Of a DNA stretch of 64,000 nt, positions 54,943 to 64,000 are shown one piece after another. The translations under genes and the position numbers were made by a program. Under the pieces are notes generated by a model, which did no database searches, was not told the origin of the DNA, and saw only the letters and a list, made by a program, of their open reading frames with translations. The DNA comes from Paragorgia papillata (lineage: Eukaryota; Cnidaria; Anthozoa; Scleralcyonacea; Coralliidae). The stretch spans positions 1,708,001-1,772,000 of the forward strand of contig JAWNZC010000367.1 of NCBI GenBank assembly GCA_035771165.1, in the 5' to 3' direction. Each line of letters opens with the position of its first letter. Position 1 is the stretch's first letter.

Positions 54943-54970
54943 CCGTGCAGGATCAGAGTATCCTGCACGG
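54943..54970. other. 11-6-11 inverted repeat: candidate recombinase crossover site
   Basis: CCGTGCAGGAT - CAGAGT - ATCCTGCACGG: perfect 11-bp arms around a 6-bp spacer, 30 bp upstream of the recombinase start codon. Tyrosine recombinases typically bind such inverted arms and exchange strands at the ends of a 6-8-bp spacer. The right half plus spacer recurs as a perfect 26-bp direct repeat at 57986-58011 and inverted at 57857-57882. Confidence 0.55.
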
Positions 54971-55192
54971 AAAATTCCCGCCTTAGCGGCTTTTCAAAAA
55001 TGTCAGACGAAAATATTTTTGAGAATTTTGAATTTGACAATGAGAATACCTTAAATGAATCTAAAATTGATGACAACAATATAAAACAAAGATTCGTTTT
55101 AACTACGGAGAAAGACGTTGACGAGTTGGTCGAAAATTCGGTAGCCCAAAACACAAAATACAAAACAATCTACGCTGTCAACATTTTTAAAG

Positions 55193-55312
55193 GTATGTTT
55201 ATTTGAAAGATTGTCATTTTCCATTTAAGAAGCTACAGTAAAATTTTAAACAGTTTAATAAATCCCATGACCACTGAACACTTATTAAAGTAAATAAACA
55301 TATTCATTTTAA
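55193..55312 (+). other. intron of the Crypton gene
   Basis: Donor GTATGT follows AACATTTTTAAAG at 55193; the acceptor AAAG at about 55312 is preceded by an AT-rich tract. Splicing keeps frame, giving ...NIFKEWAKIRH, the wording expected at this point in the family. Confidence 0.65.
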
Positions 55313-56033
55313 AGAATGGGCCAAAATTCGTCACATTACAAGCGAATTGCATGAAATGGACAACAACACACTGGACAGCTACCTACGTTTGTTTTATGCA
55401 GAAGTGAAAAACCTCAACGGCGAAGACTACAGTAGGTCAACTCTATTGGGTATAAGAAATGGTCTGGAGAGATATCTGAACTCCCCACCACACAACAAAG
55501 GCGTCACGATAACTGGTAACCCAGAATTCAAGAGGTCTAACGTGGTCCTCAACGCAAAAATTAAATCCCTCAAAAAAGAAGGTAAACAAAATGTAAAGCA
55601 CAAACCTCCGCTTGAGCCCGAAGACCTGGAAAAGCTCAAAACAAGTGGTGTATTTGATTCGTCAAATCCCCTTGGACTGTTGTGGAATGTGTGGTTTCAC
55701 ACGGTGTTATTCTCGTGCCGACGTGGCCGCGAAGGACAAAGAAGTTTGACAAAAGACAGCTTCGTGTTTACACAAGACCCAACAGGCGAAGAGTATGTGA
55801 CGATGACACACTGTGAAGCCTCCAAAAACCATCCTGGAGGAATAAACGATACAGAGAGCTTCCAACACCTGGGTCGAATGTACAAGACAAAGGAAGAAAA
55901 TGATGGGTATAGTGCCTTGAAGCTGTACATCAGCAAGTTAAATCCACAATGTCAAGCATTGTTTCAGTACCCGAAGCGACAGTGGAAGTCAACCGATGCA
56001 ACTTGGTACGAAAATCGTCCCCTTGGCGTCAAC

Positions 56034-57125
56034 CAGTGAACTCGATGTAAGTTAAAATGTGATACCTGGAACGCTAACGAAGGACCAAAAAGTGAGGCAA
56101 AAAGTTCCAGGCCCCTGCGCGGTTTGCAGGTACGATTCAGTCTCCCACAAAATGTTTTTTACACGGCCGCCCGTCTTGAGCGAACTGCGAAGGCTCGAAA
56201 AAGGGTTTGAAAAAATTATTTATCATACTAAACGTGCATTTAATGGTTTCCCATTGTTGTGCAGCGCTGTTGTTGTTTTATTTACTGTATAGCAGTCCAA
56301 AACTATACAGTAAATTAAGCTAGGGATGAAAATAGGCTGAGAAAACAGACGTCCTTTTGCTGGCTAGGATGAAAACAGCCAGCCGAAAAGGTGAGAACAA
56401 GAGTGAGAAAGCTATTCTTGTACGAGTTTGAAGACGTATTGATACTTGATATTTCATAATATACATCTAATGTCATTTTCTTATTTCTGCTCCTTTAATT
56501 TCTTGTTCAGTTTTGTTAAACGGCCTTTTGTAACTAATGATATTTTAAGAAATATAAACTGACAACTTGATTGTTTATTTTTCACGTTTACTCATGGCTA
56601 GTTGTTTTCGGTACGAATGCGGAATGCTTTTTAAACAAAACGAACTGATGAAACTGGTACTAACCTAAACGGCATATTCTATACTAAGTTTGTGTTGATT
56701 TTTTGTATCCTCTTCGGAGTGACGAAACTCTAATATATATGGTTTATAATATAACGAAAATTTGATTTAATTTCTTCACTGACAAACTTCGTGCACGTTT
56801 TGTTTAAAAGACAATGACTTTTCCTATAGCAACAAATAGACAATCACTCACATAATTAGTTCGGCAGCATAGCACAACCAATCAAAATTTAAAATGCACG
56901 TTTAGCAAAGCGTGATAAAATGATTCAATAAATAATTTTTCAAACCTTTTCGAGTCTTCGCAGTTCGCTCAAGACCGGTGACCGTGTAAAAAACATTTTG
57001 TGGGAGACTGAATCGTACCTGCAAACCGCGCAAGGGCCTGGAACTTTTTGCCTCACTTTTTGCCCCCCGAATGACTGGACGTTAGCGTTCCAGGTATCAC
57101 ATTTTAACTTACATCGAGTTCACTG
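56034..57125. mobile_element. 1092-bp hAT-like non-autonomous element with perfect 8-bp TSD
   Basis: The element begins cagtgaactcgatgtaag and ends with the inverted cttacatcgagttcactg; the arms stay complementary for about 170 bp. It is flanked by perfect 8-bp duplications gcgtcaac (56026-56033 and 57126-57133). CAG ends with 8-bp duplications are typical of hAT elements, which is the basis for the class. The interior is AT-rich and non-coding. It splits the Crypton catalytic domain without otherwise altering it. Confidence 0.85.
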
Positions 57126-57840
57126 GCGTCAACAAGCTTGGCGAAATGATGAAGACCATAAGCAATGCTGCTGGTTTGTCCACGATCTACACAAACCACT
57201 GTGTAAGAGCGACTTCAATTACCCTTTGGTCAAATGCTGGCTTGACCAACCGACACATTATGTCGATTTCAGGCCATCGAAATGAGCAGTCACTTCAACA
57301 CTACAACCGACGGCCATCCACATCCCAGCTTAAACGCTGCAGCGATGTTCTCTCGCAAGCTCTTGGTGATGAAACTGGTCATTTTTACTCCAATCCAGCA
57401 GCCCAACGAAGGCGTATCCAGGATGACAGTCTTCTCAACTCAAATGCTTCTACAGCTTCGGCCACGACAACAACCAGCTTCGCTTCGCACTGTTCGCAGT
57501 CTTCAAATGTTCAGGTCGAAAATTTTCCAAACTTTGGCTCTCTGTTCAACAGTTGTTCAATTGGAAACGTACATGTCAATTTTAATCTACCACAATGAAT
57601 TTAATACTGTATCCCTGTTATTATATTGTTACTGAAAACGTTGTATTTATAACCTAACTTGTTTCTCAGCACGACGATATTTTTTTTGTCAGTCGTTCGA
57701 AGGCGATTGATTGACATGTTGGGGGTCCACTGAGTATTCCGGTTCTCTGATTGGTAGTTGATACTTTTTGGGAGAATTACACTCTTCATCCATTCTTTTT
57801 TAAATAAACTTCATCGTTATTTCTGTGTCGTTATTTTATA

Positions 57841-58026
57841 AAAGAAATACCAAATGATTTTCCGTGCAGGATACTCTGATCCAAACACTTGGGAAGTTGC
57901 TCGACTTTCGAAAAGCTAAAAACACTCGCCTAGCGGCTCGTGTTTTGTTACGCTTTTCTTAAGTCTCGCAACTTCCCGCGTGTTTGGATCAGAGTATCCT
58001 GCACGGAAAATCATTTGGTATTTCTT
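57841..58026. repeat. 186-bp palindrome carrying two recombinase half-sites
   Basis: Arms of about 90 bp (aaagaaataccaaatgattt ... aaatcatttggtatttctt) each include CCGTGCAGGAT plus the spacer ACTCTG/CAGAGT. A shorter, diverged relative lies at 61466-61590. The right arm supplies the direct repeat of the site at 54950-54975. Confidence 0.75.
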
Positions 58027-58114
58027 AAGTAAAGCCGGATAAAGATAAAGAAAGAACATAGTGATCAGTATTGTACCTATTTAGACTGGCCATAGCTAAC
58101 AGTTGTTTAGGGCG

Positions 58115-59575
58115 TCCCCCCCCCCGGGTTCGTCGTCGAAGAAGAATTAGGCTTCATTCGTCGTTTTTAATTAATTTTCCCTGTCGTGGTCGTTGTCGTT
58201 GAAGTGTTTTCTTATTTTACGATAAAGTTGTCAAAGTTCAGTCGGAAAAAAAATTATAAAAAGTTCAGTCGGAGTTCAGACGCAAAACAGTCGACATTTG
58301 TATAACTTGACGAAAAATCTGACGATTCATTATTGGGTTATAGTTAGCGCGGAACGCGAGTCACCGAACGCCATGTCACTGCCGCCATTGTTTCAACTGC
58401 ATCGCCATTGTTTTTATACGAGTCGCTTCGCAGTGGCGTTCACGTATATCCGTTCTCTACAATCGACAGCGTTATCTTACTGTATATAAAAGCGAGCTTA
58501 CACCTATTATGATTATCCGAAATTGCGTCATCTTCGCTAGCTTGGCGATCAAAATACACTGGTTAGTACAATCCTACCTACCCATAGAAAGTATAAAGTG
58601 ATTGGTTATTTCCCCCTTTGGAAAATATTTGTGACCCTCCCCGTATCACTTACCCCACGCTGTCAGCGAGTCAGAAATTAATTCCCGACCAGCTCAAAAA
58701 GTATGATTAAAAAATGGACATCTCAACACGTTTTATATTCTCAACTTGTTTCTGCCAAAATCTCAACACGTTTTTATTTCTCGACTAGTTTTTGCGGAAA
58801 TCTCGACACGTTTCTATTTCTCGACCATTCAGTTTGGCCGATTCTCGACGCGTTTTTTTTTCTCGACCATTTTTGGCCGAAACGGCGCGCCATAAATGGA
58901 GCGTGGAACGCAGGCCTTATTGCACTGCGTGTTTAGTCGTCTCAGCTTTCAGCGGTTTTCAGTCAGAAGCTCAATATAACAAGACGCCTGCTCAGGCGTT
59001 CACTCGGGCTACTGATTTCTGAAAGCTTCGCGTAGCCTGTGCGTACTCTAGCAAGACTACATGGCAATGGCAATGCATTGCATATTTGTATAGATTTTCA
59101 CAAATAGAATCTAGGAAGCACCGAAGGTTTGCTATTATAATATAAATGTAAACAAGGCCGTTTTTCTGAAAATTAAACAACGCATCTAATATATTTAGCA
59201 GACAAAACCTATAGTGTCGGATTCGGCAAAATCAAGCGATCATTTTGATATAGAATTTATTTAAATTCGGACAAACAGAAAGTATTTAAACATGTTTTGA
59301 AACACGCGTTTCCAAATGTAATAGGACACGCGACACCTACGCGATATCTAGACATGCACTGAACAGTTCACATATTGATATCTTACCGGTATTTGCTCTA
59401 TTCGGATTTCGGTGCTTATTATTATAATTGCATTTTGTAGTTGTCGGACAATATAAAGCAGCATGCAAGGCCAGGGCCAACCCGTTTTGAAATAGCTCGT
59501 CATCTTTTACGTACTAGGTCTACCGCGATCGCCGGCGTGTGCAGTTGTAAACATTGTAAAGCATTTGTAAGCATG
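58115..59575 (-). repeat. right arm of the 1.46-kb inverted repeat
   Basis: Reverse complement of 52871-54362. The arms differ by small indels and substitutions (for instance an extra block near 58380-58430), so they are not newly formed. A TATA-like tgtatataaaagcgagc lies at 58480-58497. Confidence 0.8.
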
Positions 59576-60240
59576 TTTAAGACAGTTTGTGATGAAGACA
59601 ATTGTGAATTGTCAGCCGCTTTAACTGATCAACTATAACTCGGTTACTTGCAAAAGGGAAAGCTATTCAAACAAGGAGAAAGCCGTAGCAGTACGTATAT
59701 GTTCTTTGATATACTGTGGCCCTTTCTTCTGTCTCTAGTCTAAGTCAAACTTCCTAGGTACTGATGTCAACCCGGCATTTTTTCGCGTCTGTAATAAATT
59801 CGTCTATTCTGTCTTCATGGATAAACCTTGTCAGCAACAATACTCATGAATTCACCAATACCGTCGGAAAACACATCAACCCAACTCGATCAAAGGCAAA
59901 AGAAGTTAAAGAACTCGAAAAAACCGAGCACGCAACATGCCTTTACAGTTTCGCAAGGCCTGACGGGATGATGCAATAATGCAATTTTGTGTGGCGAAAA
60001 AATAACAAACGGAGCCGAAACCTAGACTCGTTCTACCATAGGTAGCCCGAGGAATAAAACAAAAAAAGAGGAAGGACCATCACAGGCGTCAGAGTTGGGC
60101 TCTCTGTGGCAGATTTTGCAGTTGTCACGGCCGACAACGAGAGTATTCGCGAAGCTAGTGAACGAAAATTTTGGGGACCGCCTTTCATTTATATTCTAAT
60201 ACACTTCTTTTCTTTGTTTTTATTTCACGGTAATGTCTGA
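59576..60240. other. no gene; repeat pieces
   Basis: Includes a cgaaacctagactcg phrase (60016) shared with 42.5 and 46.1 kb, and 60066-60125, the inverted partner of 52160-52215. The 71-codon frame at 59764-59979 has no motif. Confidence 0.4.
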
Positions 60241-60260
60241 GTAATGGTATTTGGGATTGA

Positions 60261-60330
60261 AATAACATTTATACTACGCAAGCTCTGATTGGTCATTAAC
60301 CGTGCAGGATCAGATGATCTAAACACTGAA
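60261..60330 (+). repeat. Crypton left flank with hybrid site, no element
   Basis: Bases 60261-60311 match 54903-54953 with few differences, up to and including CCGTGCAGGAT. Then come CAGATG and ATCTAAACAC, which resembles the sequence beyond the right-hand half-site at 57877-57888 (ATCCAAACAC). It therefore looks like a related site lacking the recombinase body. Confidence 0.5.
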
Positions 60331-61465
60331 ATCGAAAGCATTTTTGTCGTATTTATAAAAGTAAAAAAAGGTTGAAATATACAATGTATTATAGCCATAA
60401 ATAAACAATAAGAAGGCATGTGTAAGGGCTAGAACTGTGAGAAGCTTAAACAAAATGAACAAGTTCAACAAATGCTTAACTCGAGTTAAGGTAATTCCTC
60501 AGATTTGCATTACGCAGCTTTTCTGGGCATAATTCTGCAATATTAATTCAAGATGTATCCAAGAGTTAGTGACGAAAACACATAAAAATATCCCTAAAGA
60601 GGCTAAATCGGCTAATAACAACATTGACAAGAAGATACTAACTTAATTATTGGTTTATTACGAGTTCGGTCACCCCAACTTGTTTTTGTAATTTTACTAT
60701 GAACATATATCACAAACTTTAACACTGGGGAGTTCAGCAACTTTTCATTTCTGGAAGAATTACCTTAATAAGCATTTGTTGAACTTGTTCTTTTTGTTGA
60801 AGCTTTTCACAGTTCATGGCCTTGCACTTGCCTTCTTTTTGTTTATTTATAGCGTAGAAAAACACGGTGATTAATGCTAATGAAAACACAGCGAAAAGGT
60901 GTGATCAGTTCACGTTTTAAAAGCGACGAAATAAAATTGTATATAAATACCTCTTGTGTTCTTGCCTGGTAAACTCACTTGATAAAAGAAAAAAACTATC
61001 GATAGAGAGCAAAATGTCCACGAGCTCTCGGCATAAATCCAAAATATTCCCGATGAAAAGGCTAGTTTTCTTTTTCGGAGTTTTAGATCGTGTCATGCAG
61101 AGTAGCTTTTTACGGTCAACAATGTTTTAAAACATGATCCAAACGCTGAGATGGCTGGCTAAGGTAGTTGCAAATACTTTTCACTGTTTTCAATATTCAA
61201 AGTTTACTTTTTTTACCTAATTTGTCTCTTTTAGTTGGCAAAACAAAGCCAAAACATGTTTCAGCTTGTCAGCTTCTCCATTTCGCCCGTTCATTCCAAA
61301 CTCATCAATCAAAGTGTTAGAAATAAAACTGCATGTGATTGGTTGTTCAGTCAGCAAAGTGTTAGTAGAGGAAATGTGATTGGTAGTTGAGGAATTTCGA
61401 GAATTTGTATTTTTATCATGTTTTTGTTGACTAAATATACCGTTTTTAAAGTCAGTTATTTTATA
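60331..61465. other. no gene recognised
   Basis: AT-rich sequence. About 60790-60950 is a repeat fragment shared with 49.3 kb. Frames here have no motifs. Confidence 0.4.
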
Positions 61466-61590
61466 AAAGAAATACCAAATGATTTTCCGTGCAGAATACT
61501 CTGATCCAAACACATGGGAATTTGCTCGATATTTGAAAAGCTAAAAATTGGATCAGAGCACCCTGCACAGAAAATAATTTTGTATTTCTT
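61466..61590. mobile_element. 125-bp MITE related to the 57.8-kb palindrome
   Basis: Ends aaagaaataccaaatgattt and its imperfect complement enclose CCGTGCAGAAT-ACTCTG-ATCC and an inverted counterpart. It is a shorter, diverged form of the palindrome at 57841-58026. Confidence 0.6.
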
Positions 61591-62500
61591 CAATTAGATC
61601 AAGTTTGTGCACTGACTTTAGATATGTTTAAATTTTAGGTGAGCACAAGCGTTGATAGTTTATAAATATATATATGCGATACATACATAATGAAGGAACT
61701 CTACTCTTGGCGTTTCCCGGTTAAAGTAACTAGCATGAGAGAGTTTAGTACTTTAGTACAGCACTTAAGAACTATAGTACATCTATAGTTTTGAAATGTT
61801 TATATACAATATAGTGATTCTGACTAAATATTGGGGTGCACAAAACTGTTAACAGGAAAATTATAGTGACCTATACGACATTTAAAATAAAGAATAAGAT
61901 CTTTTAGTTCGTGCCAGTATGATAATGCATGGTAGCAGATTAGTCTTTTCAGACGATCGTTGTATTATTACATTAAAGTCCTTTCCAGCCCCCTTTATGA
62001 CGCGCTTCGGTTTGGCGGTACAAAGGACTTTTGTCACTTGCAGCGCGCCAAATTTTACAGGCGATTTTTCCCACATGTGACGTCATTGTTTTCCTCGACG
62101 CGGAAGCGACTTTAGTGACGACAGATAAGATTATTCGAAGGTTTTGAGTTGATCTGGTGAAGTTGTTTCTTGATAATTACAATACAGAATTTTTAATAAT
62201 ATAATACAGAATTTATAAGTACTATTTACAACATGAGCGACCGTGTTGTATCGGATATACAGGATATAAATAGCTTGTGAAATTCATGCATGTTGGAATA
62301 TTTAGTTGGACTATGCGATTGGATGTTTACTTGAAAGAACATGAAATTTTCAGTTAAAGTTGCTGGAAGAATGGTGTATCGGTGGAACTATTTTTAAACG
62401 TTGTTTGGTAATTAATATGCAAGCCATTGTATTTTGAGTAGCTAGTCAGTAGTGCGTGAGCGTATTCTCCTGGGTTAAGGTACAATGCAATGGATGTTAT
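61591..62500. other. no gene recognised
   Basis: AT-rich sequence. The 64-codon minus frame at 61882-62076 has no recognised motif. A GC-richer island at 61985-62110 may be repeat-derived. Confidence 0.35.
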
Positions 62501-63255
62501 GGAAATTTATTGAAAAACCGGTTATCGGATCCCCTTCGTCAGTCGAAGAAGAGAGTTTGATTCTCGTTTTCGAAACCCGAAAAGTGTAGAGGAAGAGGCT
62601 ACGTGGTTAGAAGAGAGTATTCCTCAAAATACAAGAAACAACACAAAATGGGCCATGAAAATATTCGAAGAGTGGCAGAGGGCGCGCACGAATAAAATAG
62701 CAAAGAATGAATCATTTCGGTTCGAATATACAAGAGGTTAGAAGACGTTCAAGATTTAACGGTGAATATTGAAGAAATGTCTGCTCTATCACTGAACATC
62801 TGGCTAACGAAGTTTGTTGGCGAAGTTGTGAATCGTTTAGGCGATATACAGGTATATCCGCCCAGAACGCTATATCTCATTCTTTGTGGTAATGTGCAGC
62901 ACATGAATGGAGAAGAGAGCGTCAATATATTTTAGCGAAGGGCGAAAGAAGGTAAGCGAAATATAAGAGAGGTTGAATATTTTTTGTGTACGTAAATGGG
63001 GAAATTGTCATGGAATACTATAGGAATATGGATTAATTATCAGGGTTTTTTTCTTGTTTCCATTGACCGATCTTCAACGCTTCGTAATGCAATGGATGCC
63101 GAAATGAGGAATCCAACAAGATGGGCATATCACCGGCAACGAAGAAGGCGGAGAGAAGTGAGGTGACTGAAGAAGAGTCGGAGTTGTGGAAACAGAAATT
63201 GCTTGGAGGAAATACAGCTGAGTCTTTACTACATACTCTAGTATCGTTCAAGTGC
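62500..63255 (+). pseudogene. second DUF3504/Crypton-like recombinase, N-terminal pseudogene
   Basis: Plus-strand frames read NTRNNTKWAMKIFEEWQRAR, stop, then (other phase) LTVNIEEMSALSLNIWLTKF, VGEVVNRLGDIQVYPPRTLY and a stop near 62935. A GTAAGC donor follows at about 62951. Beyond an intron-like stretch come NAMDAEMRNPTRWA and, after a further frameshift, KAERSEVTEEESELWKQKLL and GGNTAESLLHTL. The order (FEEWQRAR, MSALSLNIWL, PPRTLY, MDAEM, NTAESLLHT) is that of the core-binding domain of KIAA1958/QRICH1-type DUF3504 recombinases. It is a different lineage from the Crypton at 55 kb. The catalytic domain is absent, and multiple stops mark it as old. Confidence 0.6.
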
Positions 63256-63505
63256 TAGTATAATGCTGTGGAGAATGTAGCAGGTTATGCGACGTTTAAT
63301 AATTGTAAAATTAGTTTTATTATGAACTCGAGAAATTAGTTAAATGGCTGACTTCAAGAGAACATTTGTGAACAATTTTGGTTGATTTGTTCAGTTGGTA
63401 ATACGATTGTAATGAGAGTTTGTGTGCGCGATAAAATATCAAGTTATGTTGTGAACGATAATTATGTTTCGTGGTTGTTGTCATGTTAGTAAATTTTGGC
63501 TATCA
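63256..63505. other. no gene recognised
   Basis: AT-rich sequence with no supportable signal between the recombinase pseudogene and the hairpin array. Confidence 0.3.
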
Positions 63506-63970
63506 AATGATACAGAATACTAATAGAGTTGTTAGTGTTCTGTATCTGATACAGAATACTAATAAAGCTTATTAGTATTTTGTATCATCTGATACAGAAT
63601 ACTAATAACAGCTTATTAGTATTCTGTATGTAATAGTTAAAATATGAGCGGCCGATCTTTATGGGCATTTACAATAATTTACTTATCAAATTGTAAGTGT
63701 AAATGATGAACACTTTGTTTAAGAGTCGTAGAAAAGGTTAAATAAGATAATTTTAACTCCGAAAAAGCTGAATTTGAGCCACTAGTGCGTATTAACTTTG
63801 ATAAAACATTGATGTTTAATTAATTAATGTTTTATCCGTATTTAAAGATGCTGATTAAACATTCATTTCTTTTGAATTTTCATCATGCATTATTAATGAT
63901 TTGATAACATCTGATACAGAATACTAATCACTCTATTAGTATTCTGTATCATTGATACAGAATACTAATT
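63506..63970. repeat. array of TGATACAGAATACTAAT hairpins
   Basis: Words gatacagaatactaat and attagtattctgtatc alternate to form three adjacent hairpins (63506-63630) and a further hairpin plus half-unit at 63910-63970, each with an arm of about 17-19 bp and a short variable loop. About 280 bp of AT-rich sequence separates the groups. The array may continue beyond the window. Confidence 0.8.
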
Positions 63971-64000
63971 CAGCTAAGAAGCTCTGCTGCTGCTGTGGTT

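Larger units (their letters stand above)
55000..57598 (+). pseudogene. Crypton-type tyrosine recombinase, spliced, interrupted by a hAT-like insertion
   Basis: Exon 1 (ATG at 55000 to about 55192) encodes an acidic N-terminus ending YKTIYAVNIFK. A GTATGT donor and a TTTTAAAG acceptor bound an intron of about 120 bp. Exon 2 reads EWAKIRHITSELHEMDNNTL and the core-binding domain (LRLFYAEVKNLNGEDYSRST), then the catalytic domain with the first active-site Arg (FSCRRGREGQR). The frame is cut at 56034 by an inserted element and resumes at 57126 with NHCVRATSITLWSNAG (His-x-x-Arg) and ISGHRNEQSLQHY (His...Tyr nucleophile), then a Ser/Thr-rich tail to 57598. This is the DUF3504/Crypton family, which moves by site-specific recombination. 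All catalytic residues are present and no other break is seen, so the insertion appears to be the only lesion. Confidence 0.8.

Noticed and set aside
63506..63970. CRISPR array
   Set aside because: The repeats are adjoining hairpins with short loops, not direct repeats with uniform unique spacers, in eukaryotic DNA with no cas genes.

Overview
The window reads as AT-rich, TE-dense nuclear DNA from an animal, most likely an anthozoan cnidarian (stony coral, corallimorpharian or anemone). This is inference from content: a compact class A GPCR exon, DUF3504-type Crypton recombinases, R2-like and Dong-type LINEs, a Penelope-like element, a Polinton/adintovirus fragment, and very many foldback MITEs and microsatellites. 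No bacterial operon structure, rRNA or functional tRNA gene is visible.

Layout. 0-4.4 kb: a Mutator-like element with 9-bp target duplication (97-1364) inside an older repeat, a RecQ-like helicase pseudogene between inverted repeats, and a tRNA-derived SINE. 4.6-22.6 kb: a dispersed cluster of one small secreted-peptide gene family that I cannot assign to a known family: three open copies (4.7, 12.4, 16.8 kb, minus strand), one frameshifted copy (22.2 kb, plus strand) and one promoter-plus-5'-end remnant (17.9 kb), all sharing a promoter about 74 bp upstream of the start. The 16.3-18.1 and 21.1-22.6 kb blocks are inverted duplicates. 23-28.9 kb: MITEs and a degraded R2-like LINE carrying a 200-bp internal inversion. 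28.9-31.6 kb: a Polinton/adintovirus remnant with a pX-like core gene, a zinc-finger/packaging-ATPase gene broken by a 7-bp duplication, and a broken ORF with a Bcl-2 BH1-like motif. 32-34.1 kb: LINE tails ending in microsatellites. 35.1-36.0 kb: the one convincing ordinary cellular gene, a 7TM receptor exon. 37.2-39.7 kb: a Transposase_21 (CACTA/EnSpm-like) pseudogene next to an RTE-like LINE fragment. 41.1-41.9 kb: a Dong/R4-type LINE end inside TAA repeats. 44.6-45.9 kb: a Penelope-like element with an inverted copy of its own 3' end. 46-52 kb: foldback elements and dispersed repeats.

The most unusual locus is 52.9-59.6 kb. Two inverted arms of about 1.46 kb bracket a spliced Crypton-type tyrosine recombinase gene. 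A perfect 11-6-11 inverted repeat (the geometry of XerCD/dif-like crossover sites) lies 30 bp upstream of its start codon. The core of that site recurs as a perfect 26-bp direct repeat beyond the 3' end, and as an inverted copy between. A 1.09-kb hAT-like element with perfect 8-bp target duplications interrupts the recombinase. A second, unrelated DUF3504-like recombinase pseudogene lies at 62.5-63.3 kb, followed by an array of short hairpins.

Most of the window is therefore mobile-element history. The candidates for undescribed biology are the secreted-peptide family and the Crypton with recombinase-site-like ends. Coordinates of repeat arms were read by eye and may be off by tens of bases.
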